Source of the DNA: Shewanella denitrificans OS217
GTDB taxonomy: Bacteria > Pseudomonadota > Gammaproteobacteria > Enterobacterales > Shewanellaceae
Assembly: GCF_000013765.1 (NCBI RefSeq)
Contig: NC_007954.1
Location: forward strand, 3,658,001 to 3,722,000
Length of the DNA stretch: 64,000 bases
Reading direction: 5' to 3'
The notes beneath the pieces are model-generated. The model did not search any database. It saw nothing but the letters and a program-made list of their open reading frames with translations, and had not been told where the DNA came from. Positions within the stretch are counted from its first letter, which is position 1; every line of letters begins with the position of its first letter. Made by a program: the position numbers and the translations under genes. Positions 18,935 to 28,387 of this stretch are shown here, piece after piece.

Positions 18935-19553
18935 TATTATTGTTTGTGAATGCTTAAGGAAGTTTAAGTGTAGTCTGGAGTTTAAAATTTGCTTAGGCCA
19001 AAACAAAATAGCTAAACCACAGTAAAATAAGCGTAAAGATCTATAACTTCAGTTGAGATATAAAATGCTGTCAGCCTTTAACCCAGAGCAAATATGCCGA
19101 CGAGATTTACGCCTCGCACTTATTTCTTAAGTGACGTGACCTCTGGTATTGCGGCCATAGCTGGATAATAAACACACAACTTATAATGACAATTCCAACC
19201 AGAGAAAGCATATCGATATGTCAGCCTTGATAGCCTTTGACCACCAGCTAAAGCACACCATCACCGCAGTAGAAGAAAAACTTAACCTATCCTTAGATTT
19301 CTATGGCAAGAAAGGGGTGAGCTTGCCACAATGCCAGTGAATTTAAAGGTCATTAATAGACCAATATAGAAGTGAAACCAAGTCAAGCTCCCATAAATAA
19401 GTTCAGATGTAAATTCAATCACTAATCTTTTTTACGATAAGACTTTACGGCTCAGAGTCCGACTTAGCACATGAATAAATCCCCCATTCAGGCTAAAATA
19501 GCGTGATTAATACCCTTTACATCATTTATTTTTATTCCAGAGGGATCCTCGTG
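18935..19553. other. Intergenic stretch upstream of purC
   Basis: About 620 bases with two divergent promoters expected. Apart from the short frame listed at 19218-19340, no gene, tRNA-like fold or clear PurR operator was recognised. Confidence 0.45.
19218..19340 (+). CDS. Possible small protein, 40 aa
   Basis: An ATG at 19218 opens a 40-codon frame, starting MSALIAFDHQLKHTI and ending SLPQCQ. The upstream AGAGAAAG is a weak ribosome site. The composition is protein-like (amphipathic helix), but the frame is short and I recognise no family. It could also be the 5' remnant of a longer lost gene. Low confidence. Confidence 0.22.
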   Translation: MSALIAFDHQLKHTITAVEEKLNLSLDFYGKKGVSLPQCQ

Positions 19554-20657
19554 ATGAGTCTTGCCGATTCTGTTTTAGCCGTTAATAACGATCTACCCAT
19601 ACGTACCGATAAGCCAGTCCATAGCGGCAAGGTACGCAGCGTTTACTGGCTAACTGAGTCTGATAGTCGCCGGTTAATTAATGACAAAGGCTATAAAGTC
19701 CCCTTAGATACGCCCTTAGCTATCATGGTGATTAGCGACAGAATTTCAGCCTTTGATTGTATTTTCCATGGTGAAGGCGGCCTGCAAGGTATTCCTGGTA
19801 AAGGCGCGGCACTCAATGCCATATCGAATCATTGGTTTAAATTATTTGCCGAGCAAGGCTTAGCCGATAGCCACATACTCGACATACCACACCCTTTTGT
19901 GTGGATAGTGCAAAAAGCGAGGCCCATCAAGGTTGAAGCCATTTGCCGTCAATACATTACCGGTTCTATGTGGCGTGCTTATGCAAAAGGCGAGCGTGAA
20001 TTTTGTGGTATTAGGCTACCTGAAGGGCTTAAAAAAGATCAAAAGCTGCCAGAACTTATCATCACGCCATCAACCAAAGGCATTTTAACCGGTATTCCTG
20101 GGGTACCCGCGCAAGATGACGTCAACATCAGTCGCCAAGATATCGAAGCTAACTACCAAGCCTTTGGTTTTGAGTCACTGTCCGATATCGACCTTTACGA
20201 AACCTTACTTAAAGATGGTTTTAAGGTGATTAGCGATGCGCTTGCTCAGTTAGACCAAGTCTTTGTGGATACTAAATTTGAGTTTGGTTATGTGACAGAT
20301 AAAAATGGTCAATCTAAATTAATCTATATGGATGAAGTGGGCACACCGGATTCATCTCGCATTTGGGACGGCGCGGCTTATCGAGATAGTAAAATAGTCG
20401 AAAATTCTAAGGAAGGATTCCGCCAGTTTCTGTTAAATCATGTTGCCGATGCAGATGTCTTACTTAATAAAGACAGAATGCCAGAGCGTGAAGCCCTAGC
20501 CAGAGACAATGCTTTGCCACTGGATGCCATGATGAATGTATCGCGCACCTACACAGGCGTTGCAGAAAAAGTCACAGGTAAAACCATTACTCTGGCAGCA
20601 AATCCTAAAGCCGATATCATAGCTATACTCAAAAAAAATTATGGGTTAATCGACTAA
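19554..20657 (+). CDS. purC: Phosphoribosylaminoimidazole-succinocarboxamide synthase (long form)
   Basis: Joins CAIR and aspartate with ATP to make SAICAR in purine synthesis. I choose ATG 19554 ([19 protein letters not shown]), as AGAGGGA lies 8 bases upstream; the frame extends to 19503 but that part lacks a ribosome site. The protein is 367 residues, the longer SAICAR synthase type found in Shewanella and Vibrio rather than the 237-residue E. coli type. Signatures are [10 protein letters not shown] near residue 23, [10 protein letters not shown] near 58, [18 protein letters not shown] near 125, and DTKFEFGY with [11 protein letters not shown] near 255. A single gene ending in a strong terminator. 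Confidence 0.94.
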
Positions 20658-20723
20658 ATACCCTGCTTGATAAAAATGAAGTAAACCTTATTTATCATCT
20701 TATATATTCTTGCAATACAGACA

Positions 20724-20746
20724 AAGCGCCTTCGGGCGCTTTTTTA
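20724..20746 (+). terminator. Terminator after purC
   Basis: Stem AAGCGCC/GGCGCTT with a stable TTCG tetraloop, followed by TTTTT. Confidence 0.88.
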
Positions 20747-20777
20747 TTCAATTAACATAACAGCAAACAATGTAAAT

Positions 20778-20796
20778 AATAATGATTATCATTTGC
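20778..20796. promoter_or_regulatory. Fur box-like operator
   Basis: AATAATGATTATCATTTGC matches the 19-base Fur consensus at 15 positions, and its core AATGATTATCATT is an inverted repeat about one odd base. It lies about 100 bases upstream of the TonB-dependent receptor start, as expected for iron repression by Fur. Not tested by a matrix scan. Confidence 0.72.
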
Positions 20797-20895
20797 TGGC
20801 ACAGTGAATTATTGTATCTTCAGTGGGCAAATCTCTAGCTTATGCCCGTTAACAAGAACAAGGACAGTTCATAACTCGTTGAAGATGATGACACA

Positions 20896-23034
20896 ATGAA
20901 ACTAACACCGATTTACCTCGCCGTAATAACCAGCATAGGCCTATCTGGCCATGTCGCTGCCGAGCAAAAAGTCTCGCTAGATAATAATGAGAATATCGAA
21001 AAAATTGAAGTCACAGGCCGTTATATTCAAGGCTATAATCCACATTCTGTCAGCGGCGCCTCCCGCTTAGATTTGGCCATTAGCGACATTCCTCAGTCAG
21101 TGTCTGTCATTACCAGCGCCCAGCTCGATGACTTTCAAATCAAGGATATTAACAGCGCATTAGACACGGCAACCGGTGTTAACGTAGAACGTATTGAAAC
21201 TGACAGAACCTACTATACTGCCCGTGGTTTTGATATTACCAACTTTCAGATTGACGGTATTGGCTTGCCTTTAACCTCAGGCAATAACCACTCAGATGAA
21301 GACACCGCGATTTATGACAGAATAGAAGTCATTCGCGGTGCTAATGGCTTGATGACGGGAGTGGGCAATCCGTCTGCAACGGTTAACTTTATCCGTAAAC
21401 GCCCCACTGCCGATAACATGCTGTCATTAAGCACAAGCTATGGCAGCTTCAATGATCTGCGTTTAGAAGCCGACGGTTCAGCACGCCTTAATGACACCTT
21501 TGCTATCAGAGCGGTAGCCGCCAACCAAACTAAAGACTCTTATTTAGACAGATACCAAACAGATAAAGATGTTTTTTACCTCTTTTTAGAAGCCAACTTA
21601 ACTGATGATACCAATGTGTCATTGAGCCATAGCTATCTTAATAATGATGCTAAGGGCAACAACTGGGGCGCACTGCCGCTGTTTTACATCGATGGCAGCG
21701 CAACTCATTATGCCAGATCAACCAACACCTCAGCGAATTGGTCAAACTGGCAAGTCGTGAAAAATAATACTGTGCTAGAGCTAAGCCATTTTTTTAATGA
21801 TAACTGGCGATTACGCGCGACCTATTCACACAAAACCACAGATGAAGATACCGAGCTATTCTACGTCTTTGGCACCCCAGATAAAGCGACTGGTCTTGGA
21901 TTGACTGGTTATGGCAGTGAGTACGACCTTGATGATAAGCATGATTTATTTGATGTGTATATCAATGGCGACATCAGCCTCTTTGGCCGAGAGCACCAAC
22001 TGGTATTTGGACTCAATCATTCAAAAATGAGCTATATAGACAGCTCGCTCTATGACTACAGCACAGGTAATGGCTTTCCAGTCATGCCAGATCTCAACAG
22101 CTGGGATGGCAACACGTCCATGCCAACATTCAAAGATAATCCCCGTGGCAGTGATGTTAGCCGCGAGCAACAAGCCGCTTATTTTACAGCTCGTTTCAAC
22201 TTAATAGATGATTTACACTTAATGTTGGGTGGACGTTATAACGATTGGCAACAACAAGGCATTACCTACGAAACCAAGCAAGATGCCGATGATAATGAGT
22301 TTATTCCTTTTGCAGGTGTGGTTTATCGCTTACTGCCAGAGCTTGTTGCTTACACCAGTTACACCGAAACCTACATGGTGCAAAAAGAGCTAGATATTAA
22401 CAATCGCATACTCGACCCTGTCACTGGCGAAAGCCGCGAAATCGGCCTTAAGAGCGAACTCTTTAATGGTAACTTGATAGCAAGCCTTGCCTATTTCGAT
22501 GTGAAACAAACTAACTTGGCAAAACCCGATCCAATTACCGCATTACTGCCTCCTACAGAGCAGCGCTATATCGGTATTGACGGGATCCACAGCCATGGTA
22601 TTGAGCTTGATATTGCCGGCGAAATCTACCCTGGCCTTAATACCAGCATAGGTTATACCGACTTTACTATCACAGGTGACGATCAAGTCTCAGCCTATAC
22701 CCCAAGTAAAATCCTTAAATTAGCTGCAACTTATGAATTTAGCAGCATCGACGGTTTAAGCATTGGCATGAATGCACGCTGGCAAGATGATATTTCCCGT
22801 GAACAAGGCGTAGTCACCGCAGGCTTTAATAAAGCAGGGGAGAAAATAATCACTACTCAAGAAGCCTATGCTGTCATCGATTTAATGGCTAAATACCAGT
22901 TCAATGACAATCTAACTCTGGCCTTACACGCTAAGAATGTCACCGATGAGAAGTACATTAATAGCCTCTATTGGGCCCAAGGTTATTACGGTGCCCCCGC
23001 AAATTATGGTGCAACATTAAGCTGGAAAATGTAA
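20896..23034 (+). CDS. TonB-dependent siderophore receptor
   Basis: Outer-membrane gated channel for ferric-siderophore uptake, 712 residues. Signal peptide MKLTPIYLAVITSIGLSGHVAA; a TonB-box-like IEKIEVTG near residue 34; plug domain with DIPQSVSVITSAQL, DGIGLPL and EVIRGANGLMTGVGNPSATVN (about 60-165); then a long beta-barrel. The end, DEKYINSLYW and ATLSWKM, has the usual C-terminal aromatic closing strand. The plug sequence is of the FhuE/FpvA-like ferric-siderophore class; the ligand is not identifiable. It is preceded by a Fur-like box and followed by a terminator and the PepSY gene, together forming an iron-uptake locus. Confidence 0.92.
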   Translation: MKLTPIYLAVITSIGLSGHVAAEQKVSLDNNENIEKIEVTGRYIQGYNPHSVSGASRLDLAISDIPQSVSVITSAQLDDFQIKDINSALDTATGVNVERIETDRTYYTARGFDITNFQIDGIGLPLTSGNNHSDEDTAIYDRIEVIRGANGLMTGVGNPSATVNFIRKRPTADNMLSLSTSYGSFNDLRLEADGSARLNDTFAIRAVAANQTKDSYLDRYQTDKDVFYLFLEANLTDDTNVSLSHSYLNNDAKGNNWGALPLFYIDGSATHYARSTNTSANWSNWQVVKNNTVLELSHFFNDNWRLRATYSHKTTDEDTELFYVFGTPDKATGLGLTGYGSEYDLDDKHDLFDVYINGDISLFGREHQLVFGLNHSKMSYIDSSLYDYSTGNGFPVMPDLNSWDGNTSMPTFKDNPRGSDVSREQQAAYFTARFNLIDDLHLMLGGRYNDWQQQGITYETKQDADDNEFIPFAGVVYRLLPELVAYTSYTETYMVQKELDINNRILDPVTGESREIGLKSELFNGNLIASLAYFDVKQTNLAKPDPITALLPPTEQRYIGIDGIHSHGIELDIAGEIYPGLNTSIGYTDFTITGDDQVSAYTPSKILKLAATYEFSSIDGLSIGMNARWQDDISREQGVVTAGFNKAGEKIITTQEAYAVIDLMAKYQFNDNLTLALHAKNVTDEKYINSLYWAQGYYGAPANYGATLSWKM

Positions 23035-23055
23035 CGATTTTCATCATTCTACCAG

Positions 23056-23082
23056 CCCTCAAGTTCAACTTGAGGGCATTTT
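23056..23082 (+). terminator. Terminator after the TonB-dependent receptor
   Basis: Stem CCCTCAAG/CTTGAGGG (23056-23063 and 23069-23076) followed by CATTTTTC. The moderate T run may allow read-through into the PepSY gene. Confidence 0.7.
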
Positions 23083-23132
23083 TCACATTGAAGCGTCGTA
23101 AAACCTAAGCACCAAGGCATTAAGGCATTAGC

Positions 23133-24233
23133 ATGAGAAAGAAATTATTTAAATGGCACTCCTACACCGCCCTTATCACCCTGCTGCCGTTATTGATAAT
23201 CTCAATCACTGGCAGCATTTTAGTATTTAAAGTTGAGTTAGATAGCCTGCTAAGACCTGCGCACATGTTAGTTAACGCTGCGCCAGATGCTGCGCGGGTT
23301 AGTCTAGACAGCATGATGAGCAAAGTGCTTACACAAAACATCGAATTTGAACTGGGAGGATGGGAGCTATTTGATAATCACAGCCGCTCAGATGCGGCTT
23401 ACCTCATAAAACGTGGTACAGAAGAATGGTATAAAGTTTATATTAATCAATATACTGGTGAGCTGCTATCCCAGCCGTACATCATGGGGCATTATCTCAC
23501 CGACTGGCTGCTTGAGCTGCATTACACCTTTTTGCTTCACCTGGTTGGTACTAGCTTCGGCTTTGTGATGGCCTTGATTATGCTTTTTTTGGGGATAAGC
23601 GGCATCATCTTATATAAAAAGTTTTGGTCTAAACTGCTCACTTTTAGAATAAAAGCCGCAACTCGTATGCTACTCAGTGATATTCATAAATTTACCGGTA
23701 TCACCAGCTCACCTATGTTGATTGTCATTGCTGCAACTGGAGCCTACTGGAACATCGCCAGCATCTTACATGAGGTCGATGAGCACCCAAGAGGGGGGCA
23801 TGTATTCATTGAGCAGCCATTACATGCTGCGCAGATTTCTTTTGAATCACTTAAGATCCAAGCTGAAACTCACATCCCAAGTTTTCAGGCAGGTTACCTT
23901 GCCATGCCACACAAAAAAGATTTAGATATCGTCTTCTATGGTGACGTTGATAGTCACAACCCACTCCATAGCGAATACGCCAGCACAGTCGGTTTTGATA
24001 AACTCACAGGCGAACTCATTTATGAACAAGATATTCGCCAGGCTAGCATACTCATGGTGTTTTTAGACAGTTTTAGAAAACTTCACTTTGGCTATTTTGG
24101 CGGCCTTCTCAGCCGTGTTCTTTGGTGCATGGTTGGACTCATGCCTTTGATATTAGGCCTGACTGGGATTTATATGTATGCCCTGCGGCAAAAACTAGCC
24201 ATATTCCCATTAAGAACCCCAAAGCCTGCTTAA
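23133..24233 (+). CDS. PepSY-associated transmembrane protein (iron-uptake associated)
   Basis: A 366-residue inner-membrane protein of the PepSY_TM family (PiuB-like), commonly found beside siderophore receptors and thought to reduce or release ferric-siderophore in the periplasm. Transmembrane helices are near residues 10-32, 140-165, 190-212 and 325-350. The N-terminal KWHSYTALITLLPLLIISITG and the LLEDIHKFTG-like block (here LLSDIHKFTGI) contain the family's conserved histidines. It follows the TonB receptor on the same strand, and its own strong terminator ends the locus. Confidence 0.85.
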   Translation: MRKKLFKWHSYTALITLLPLLIISITGSILVFKVELDSLLRPAHMLVNAAPDAARVSLDSMMSKVLTQNIEFELGGWELFDNHSRSDAAYLIKRGTEEWYKVYINQYTGELLSQPYIMGHYLTDWLLELHYTFLLHLVGTSFGFVMALIMLFLGISGIILYKKFWSKLLTFRIKAATRMLLSDIHKFTGITSSPMLIVIAATGAYWNIASILHEVDEHPRGGHVFIEQPLHAAQISFESLKIQAETHIPSFQAGYLAMPHKKDLDIVFYGDVDSHNPLHSEYASTVGFDKLTGELIYEQDIRQASILMVFLDSFRKLHFGYFGGLLSRVLWCMVGLMPLILGLTGIYMYALRQKLAIFPLRTPKPA

Positions 24234-24288
24234 AGAGAATTAACTCAGCGAGCTGCCCAAATATTCCACTAGGAAAAGTCGCACCCTA

Positions 24289-24322
24289 TGCACTCGACTC
24301 ACAGAGTCGAGTGCATTTTTCC
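24289..24322 (+). terminator. Terminator after the PepSY gene
   Basis: Perfect 11-base stem TGCACTCGACT/AGTCGAGTGCA around CACAG, followed by TTTTT. Confidence 0.88.
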
Positions 24323-24625
24323 TTGTTAAGGCCCGCCTTACCACTAACCGAATGTTAACGACATTTTTAACACTGTTAACAATATGCGTTTTAACTCTCT
24401 ATGCGGCTAATTAATTCACAGAATATTAGCCATTATGATGATATTTATTAAAAATTTATCCAAATCGCATTAAACTAAAATTCAAACTGGCCGAAAATAG
24501 GTATTAGATACTAGCGAGCGCACAATTTAACTAACAAGTTAATGACCTTGTATGTCAAATTGCTTTAAACTAAATTACTATTGCAAAAAATGATTGCTTG
24601 CCTGCCTGCCCATTTTGGAGAAATT

Positions 24626-26092
24626 ATGAAGGAAGTAGATTTCCGAACTATTGATAGATTGTTCATTAAGATGTCAATCAATGATAAGTTTTGGTCGATA
24701 TTCAGTCTATTTATGATCGTCTTACTGACACTGTCCCTCGGCCGCTATCAGCACTCTATCAACCAAATAGAGCAGCAATCTGTTATTGCATTAGAATCTC
24801 AACTCTCGGGTATGGTGCAAGCATTAGAGACCACAGGTCAAACGGATAAGTTTGCTCAGCTAGGTATTAACTCTACCTCGGCAACCAGCTCCAGCAGACA
24901 AAGAAACACCATTACGGCCGTGGTAAAAACCAGTAGCCAAGAATACGTGTCTCAAACTCAAGGGGCACCTAATATCGAAGCCGATACCAAGCAAGCGGCG
25001 TTTTATTCCCTGTTATTGTCTTTCCTTTGGGTATTGCCTTTCTCTTTAGTGCTCTATTGGATCGCCACTTTTCTCGGCGGTGCCTTGTGGGTGCTATGGG
25101 ATACTACAGAGAAAATCGCCAAGGGTGACTTGAGCTCTCGTTTAGGTTTCCATCCTGGGCGTGATGAATTTGGCACCATAGGCTGTGCATTAGACAAGGC
25201 CATGGACACTCTAACTGAATTAGTTATTACCGTTAAAGGCAGCGCCAAGACCTTACATACCACATCGACGTCCTTTGCCAATGAGACTCGCCAGAGCGAA
25301 GAGCAAATCGATTCCCAGTATGAGTCATTAGACTCAGTGGCGACGGCAATGGAAGAAATGACCGCCTCTTCACTGGTTGTGTCTGGTATTTCGCAGAAAG
25401 CATCGAAGCAAGTAGAACAAGATTCTGAATATATAAAGCAAAGTTATGGCCGGGTTCAAAAAGCCATAGGTGAAATTCAGCAGTTGTCTAACTATATTGA
25501 ACAGACTTCAGATTCTGTGACCACATTGCAACTGAACGCCACCAAGATTAATGACGTGATAACCACCATTAATTCAATCTCAGAGCAAACCAACTTATTG
25601 GCACTCAACGCCGCGATTGAAGCGGCCCGTGCGGGTGAAATGGGCCGCGGCTTTGCGGTCGTTGCCGATGAAGTGAGAACCTTGGCCAGCCGCACTCAGG
25701 CAGCTACGGTTGAAATTCAGGCCATGATTGCCAACTTGCAATCTGAAACCAGTAATATCTCTAGCATTACCCAAAATACGGTTAAGCAAGCTCAGTCGAG
25801 CCGGGAACTTATCTCAAATATAGGCACAGATGTAAATTCGATTACTCAATCGTCCCAGTCTATTATCGATATGAGCTACCAAATTGCCGCTTCAGCCGAA
25901 GAGCAGAGCACGGTTGCCAATGAAATCTCATCTGAACTAAGCGAAATTCGCACTAAATCAAACACCATTCGCGACTTAGCGAGACAATCGTCTCACGGGG
26001 TGGTCGAATTATCACAAGCGTCTGATAAATTAGGAAAAATACTTTCTAACTATCACACAGCTAAGACAGATTTCAAACGCAGTATTGATTAA
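24626..26092 (+). CDS. Methyl-accepting chemotaxis protein
   Basis: A chemoreceptor that controls the CheA/CheW kinase complex. I set the start at ATG 24626 (MKEVDFRTIDRL), since GGAGAA precedes it by 4-5 bases; the frame extends upstream to a TTG at 24581. Of 488 residues, the N-terminus has a transmembrane helix (WSIFSLFMIVLLTLSL), a short periplasmic region of about 85 residues, a second long hydrophobic segment, a HAMP domain (KIAKGDLSSRLGF), and a cytoplasmic signalling coiled coil. The hairpin tip ISEQTNLLALNAAIEAARAG is perfect. The periplasmic part is too short to name a ligand domain. Confidence 0.92.
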   Translation: MKEVDFRTIDRLFIKMSINDKFWSIFSLFMIVLLTLSLGRYQHSINQIEQQSVIALESQLSGMVQALETTGQTDKFAQLGINSTSATSSSRQRNTITAVVKTSSQEYVSQTQGAPNIEADTKQAAFYSLLLSFLWVLPFSLVLYWIATFLGGALWVLWDTTEKIAKGDLSSRLGFHPGRDEFGTIGCALDKAMDTLTELVITVKGSAKTLHTTSTSFANETRQSEEQIDSQYESLDSVATAMEEMTASSLVVSGISQKASKQVEQDSEYIKQSYGRVQKAIGEIQQLSNYIEQTSDSVTTLQLNATKINDVITTINSISEQTNLLALNAAIEAARAGEMGRGFAVVADEVRTLASRTQAATVEIQAMIANLQSETSNISSITQNTVKQAQSSRELISNIGTDVNSITQSSQSIIDMSYQIAASAEEQSTVANEISSELSEIRTKSNTIRDLARQSSHGVVELSQASDKLGKILSNYHTAKTDFKRSID

Positions 26093-26117
26093 GCATTCAC
26101 TGTGTTCTAACCCATTA

Positions 26118-26147
26118 AATGCCTAAGCTAAACTTAGGCATTTTTTT
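26118..26147 (+). terminator. Terminator after the chemoreceptor gene
   Basis: Stem AATGCCTAAG/CTTAGGCATT with a CTAAA loop, followed by seven Ts. Confidence 0.88.
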
Positions 26148-26205
26148 ATCCCATTCACCCCAGAACCACGGGGTAATCACGATAACTGAAGGTTTTTTGG
26201 AACAT

Positions 26206-26235
26206 AAAAAACGGCGCTGTTATGCGCCGTTTTTC
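26206..26235. terminator. Bidirectional terminator, mainly for pmbA
   Basis: AAAAAACGGCGC and GCGCCGTTTTT pair around TGTTAT, giving U runs on both strands. It lies 46 bases beyond the pmbA stop. Confidence 0.8.
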
Positions 26236-26280
26236 TAAATAGGGTAGATTATCTATGATACCTAGTTAACCCAATTGAGA

Positions 26281-27624
26281 TTAGTTACCGGCTATCTTCA
26301 TCTCGCTGAGTAAGATACCGCCTGTGCGGATGGATGAGCGCAGGTCTCTGTCCATGGCCACCCCTTGAATGCCTATAAACATGTCTTTTAGATTTCCCGC
26401 TATGGTGATTTCTTCTACTGGGTATTGGATAACGCCATTCTCCACGTAAAAGCCTGCCGCACCGCGAGAATAATCACCCGTCACGCCATTTACGCCTTGG
26501 CCCATGACTTCGGTAACGATCAAGCCGGTATTCATCGCCTTTATCAAATCCGCAAAGGTTTGATTGCTGTGGCTTAAGGTCCAGTTATAAATCCCGCCGG
26601 CATGACCGGTATTTGTCATTCCTAGCTTTCTGGCAGAATAACTGGTGAGTAAATAGGTCTCTAATTGTCCCCTGTCTATAATGCGCCTGTCTTGAGTGGC
26701 CACCCCTTCGCTATCATAGTTAGCACTTGCCAACCCTGACAGTATATGGGGCTGCTCTTCAATGCTAAACCAATCAGGAAAAATGTGAGTGTGTAATGAG
26801 TCTAATAAAAAACTCGACTTACGATATAAACTGCCGCCACTGATGGCACCAATTAGATGCCCTATTAAACCTGTGGCTATCTCCGGGGCAAATAACACAG
26901 GCAATTTAGCCGTGGCTATTTTGCGTGCATCTAAGCGGCTCAGCGTCTTTTCAGCGGCTTTAGCTCCCACTTCTTCAGGACTCAGTAAGTCAGCAAATTT
27001 ACGGGATACCGTATAGTCATAATCCCGCTGCATATTGCCGTCTGACTCTTCGCCAATGACCACACTGCTTAAACTATAACGCGAGCTGCAATACCCTTGT
27101 AAAAAACCATGACTATTGGCATAAACCTTGGCTGAGGTATGAGCATTGGCTGTGGCACCATCTGAATATTTAATACGAGTATCGGCATCAACACCTGCTT
27201 TTTCAGCCCTAATAGCCAAGTCAGCCAGTTCTTCTGCACCAATATCTTGAGGATAATAAAGCTGTAAATCGCGAATATTTTTAGCCATTAGCGCACTATC
27301 AGCAAGACCGCTAAAGGGATCTTCTGAAGTATAACGAGCGATATCATCCGCCGCTTTTACCGCTAGGGCAATGGCATCTGTGCTCAGATCTGAGGTGGAA
27401 GAACTGCCTTTACAACCACCACGATAAACTGTGATCCCTAGGGCGCCATCTTTATTAAACTCAACGGTTTCAACTTCTTGTGTACGAGTTGAAACAGATA
27501 ACCCCTGCTGTTTGCTGATGGCCACTTCTGCGGCGCTCGAGCCTAATTTTTTAGCATGAGCCAAAGCCACTGAAACTGCTTCTTTTAGGGCATCCAATTC
27601 AATATCTATATTAGGTGATGACAC
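26281..27624 (-). CDS. pmbA: Metalloprotease-related protein PmbA (TldE)
   Basis: Partner of TldD in a peptide-processing complex; in E. coli it is needed for microcin B17 maturation and CcdA turnover. The 447 residues match the family. Conserved parts include VEFNKDGALGITVYRGG near residue 60, SKSS-type KGSSSTSDLS, TYLLTSYSARKLGM near residue 335, and the C-terminal GDYSRGAAGFYVENG and AGNLKDMFIGI. PmbA lacks the HExxxH metal site of TldD, and none is seen here. The start is GTG at 27624. It is divergent from darP, the common gammaproteobacterial arrangement. Confidence 0.93.
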   Translation of the reverse strand: MSSPNIDIELDALKEAVSVALAHAKKLGSSAAEVAISKQQGLSVSTRTQEVETVEFNKDGALGITVYRGGCKGSSSTSDLSTDAIALAVKAADDIARYTSEDPFSGLADSALMAKNIRDLQLYYPQDIGAEELADLAIRAEKAGVDADTRIKYSDGATANAHTSAKVYANSHGFLQGYCSSRYSLSSVVIGEESDGNMQRDYDYTVSRKFADLLSPEEVGAKAAEKTLSRLDARKIATAKLPVLFAPEIATGLIGHLIGAISGGSLYRKSSFLLDSLHTHIFPDWFSIEEQPHILSGLASANYDSEGVATQDRRIIDRGQLETYLLTSYSARKLGMTNTGHAGGIYNWTLSHSNQTFADLIKAMNTGLIVTEVMGQGVNGVTGDYSRGAAGFYVENGVIQYPVEEITIAGNLKDMFIGIQGVAMDRDLRSSIRTGGILLSEMKIAGN

Positions 27625-27828
27625 GTTTTCACTCTTTAAGCTAATCGACTTTTCATTAGCATAGCAAATTCAATATATGATTGATAACTTCGCCGTTGTG
27701 ATTTAATTATTAAGGAAAATATGTCTAGATATCGTGGCCACCGATGGGGGTTATTTGGCACATATTATCTGGCTTGCCAATCCTGAAAAGTGCTACTATT
27801 AGCAGATATTTATTTGAGGTTTAAGATT

Positions 27829-28362
27829 ATGAAGATCGTTGGCGATTCAGAGCACTTTCAACAGCCCTATGACAATGATGACGAATACGTCAGCCGTACT
27901 GGCCAAAAAGTAGAAAGTGAAGCCGCACAAAAATTAGGTATGCGTTTAGTTGACCTAAGCAAGTCACAATTGGCCAGAATGGAGTTAGATGAATTCCTCT
28001 ATGACGCTATTTTGCATTCTAAGAATATCAAGACAAAAACCGAAGCCTATCGCCGCCACCTGCAATACATAGGCAAGCTGATGCGTGGTTTTGACCCTGA
28101 GCCAATTGAAGCAACATTGGATAAAATTCTCAATAAAAACAATAATGAAACGGCTCAAGTACACATATTTGAAAAAATGCGTGAACGCTTGCTGACATTA
28201 GGTGATGATGAGATTAACGCCTTAATTGAGCTGCATCCACAACTTGACAGACAAAAATTGCGCCAATTGATAAGACAAGCCAATAAAGAACTCGCCAAAG
28301 GCCCAGACTCTAAGTCATCTCGGGAACTTTTCAAGTATCTTCGTTCAGAAATCACCGAATAA
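27829..28362 (+). CDS. darP: Ribosome biogenesis factor DarP (YjgA)
   Basis: Binds late 50S precursors and helps the peptidyl-transferase centre mature. I choose ATG 27829 (MKIVGDSEHFQQPYDN), with GAGG about 10 bases before, over a GTG at 27790. The protein is 177 residues against about 183 in E. coli. DUF615 features are DEYVSRTGQKVESEAAQKLG near residue 18, LVDLSKSQLARMELDE, an RRHLQYIGKLMRG block near residue 85, and the ending KGPDSKSSRELFKYLR. It is a charged, helical, cytoplasmic protein, divergent from pmbA, and the Ig-like lipoprotein gene starts 26 bases later. Confidence 0.9.
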   Translation: MKIVGDSEHFQQPYDNDDEYVSRTGQKVESEAAQKLGMRLVDLSKSQLARMELDEFLYDAILHSKNIKTKTEAYRRHLQYIGKLMRGFDPEPIEATLDKILNKNNNETAQVHIFEKMRERLLTLGDDEINALIELHPQLDRQKLRQLIRQANKELAKGPDSKSSRELFKYLRSEITE

Positions 28363-28387
28363 TTCACCCTAGACAAGGATGTTATTG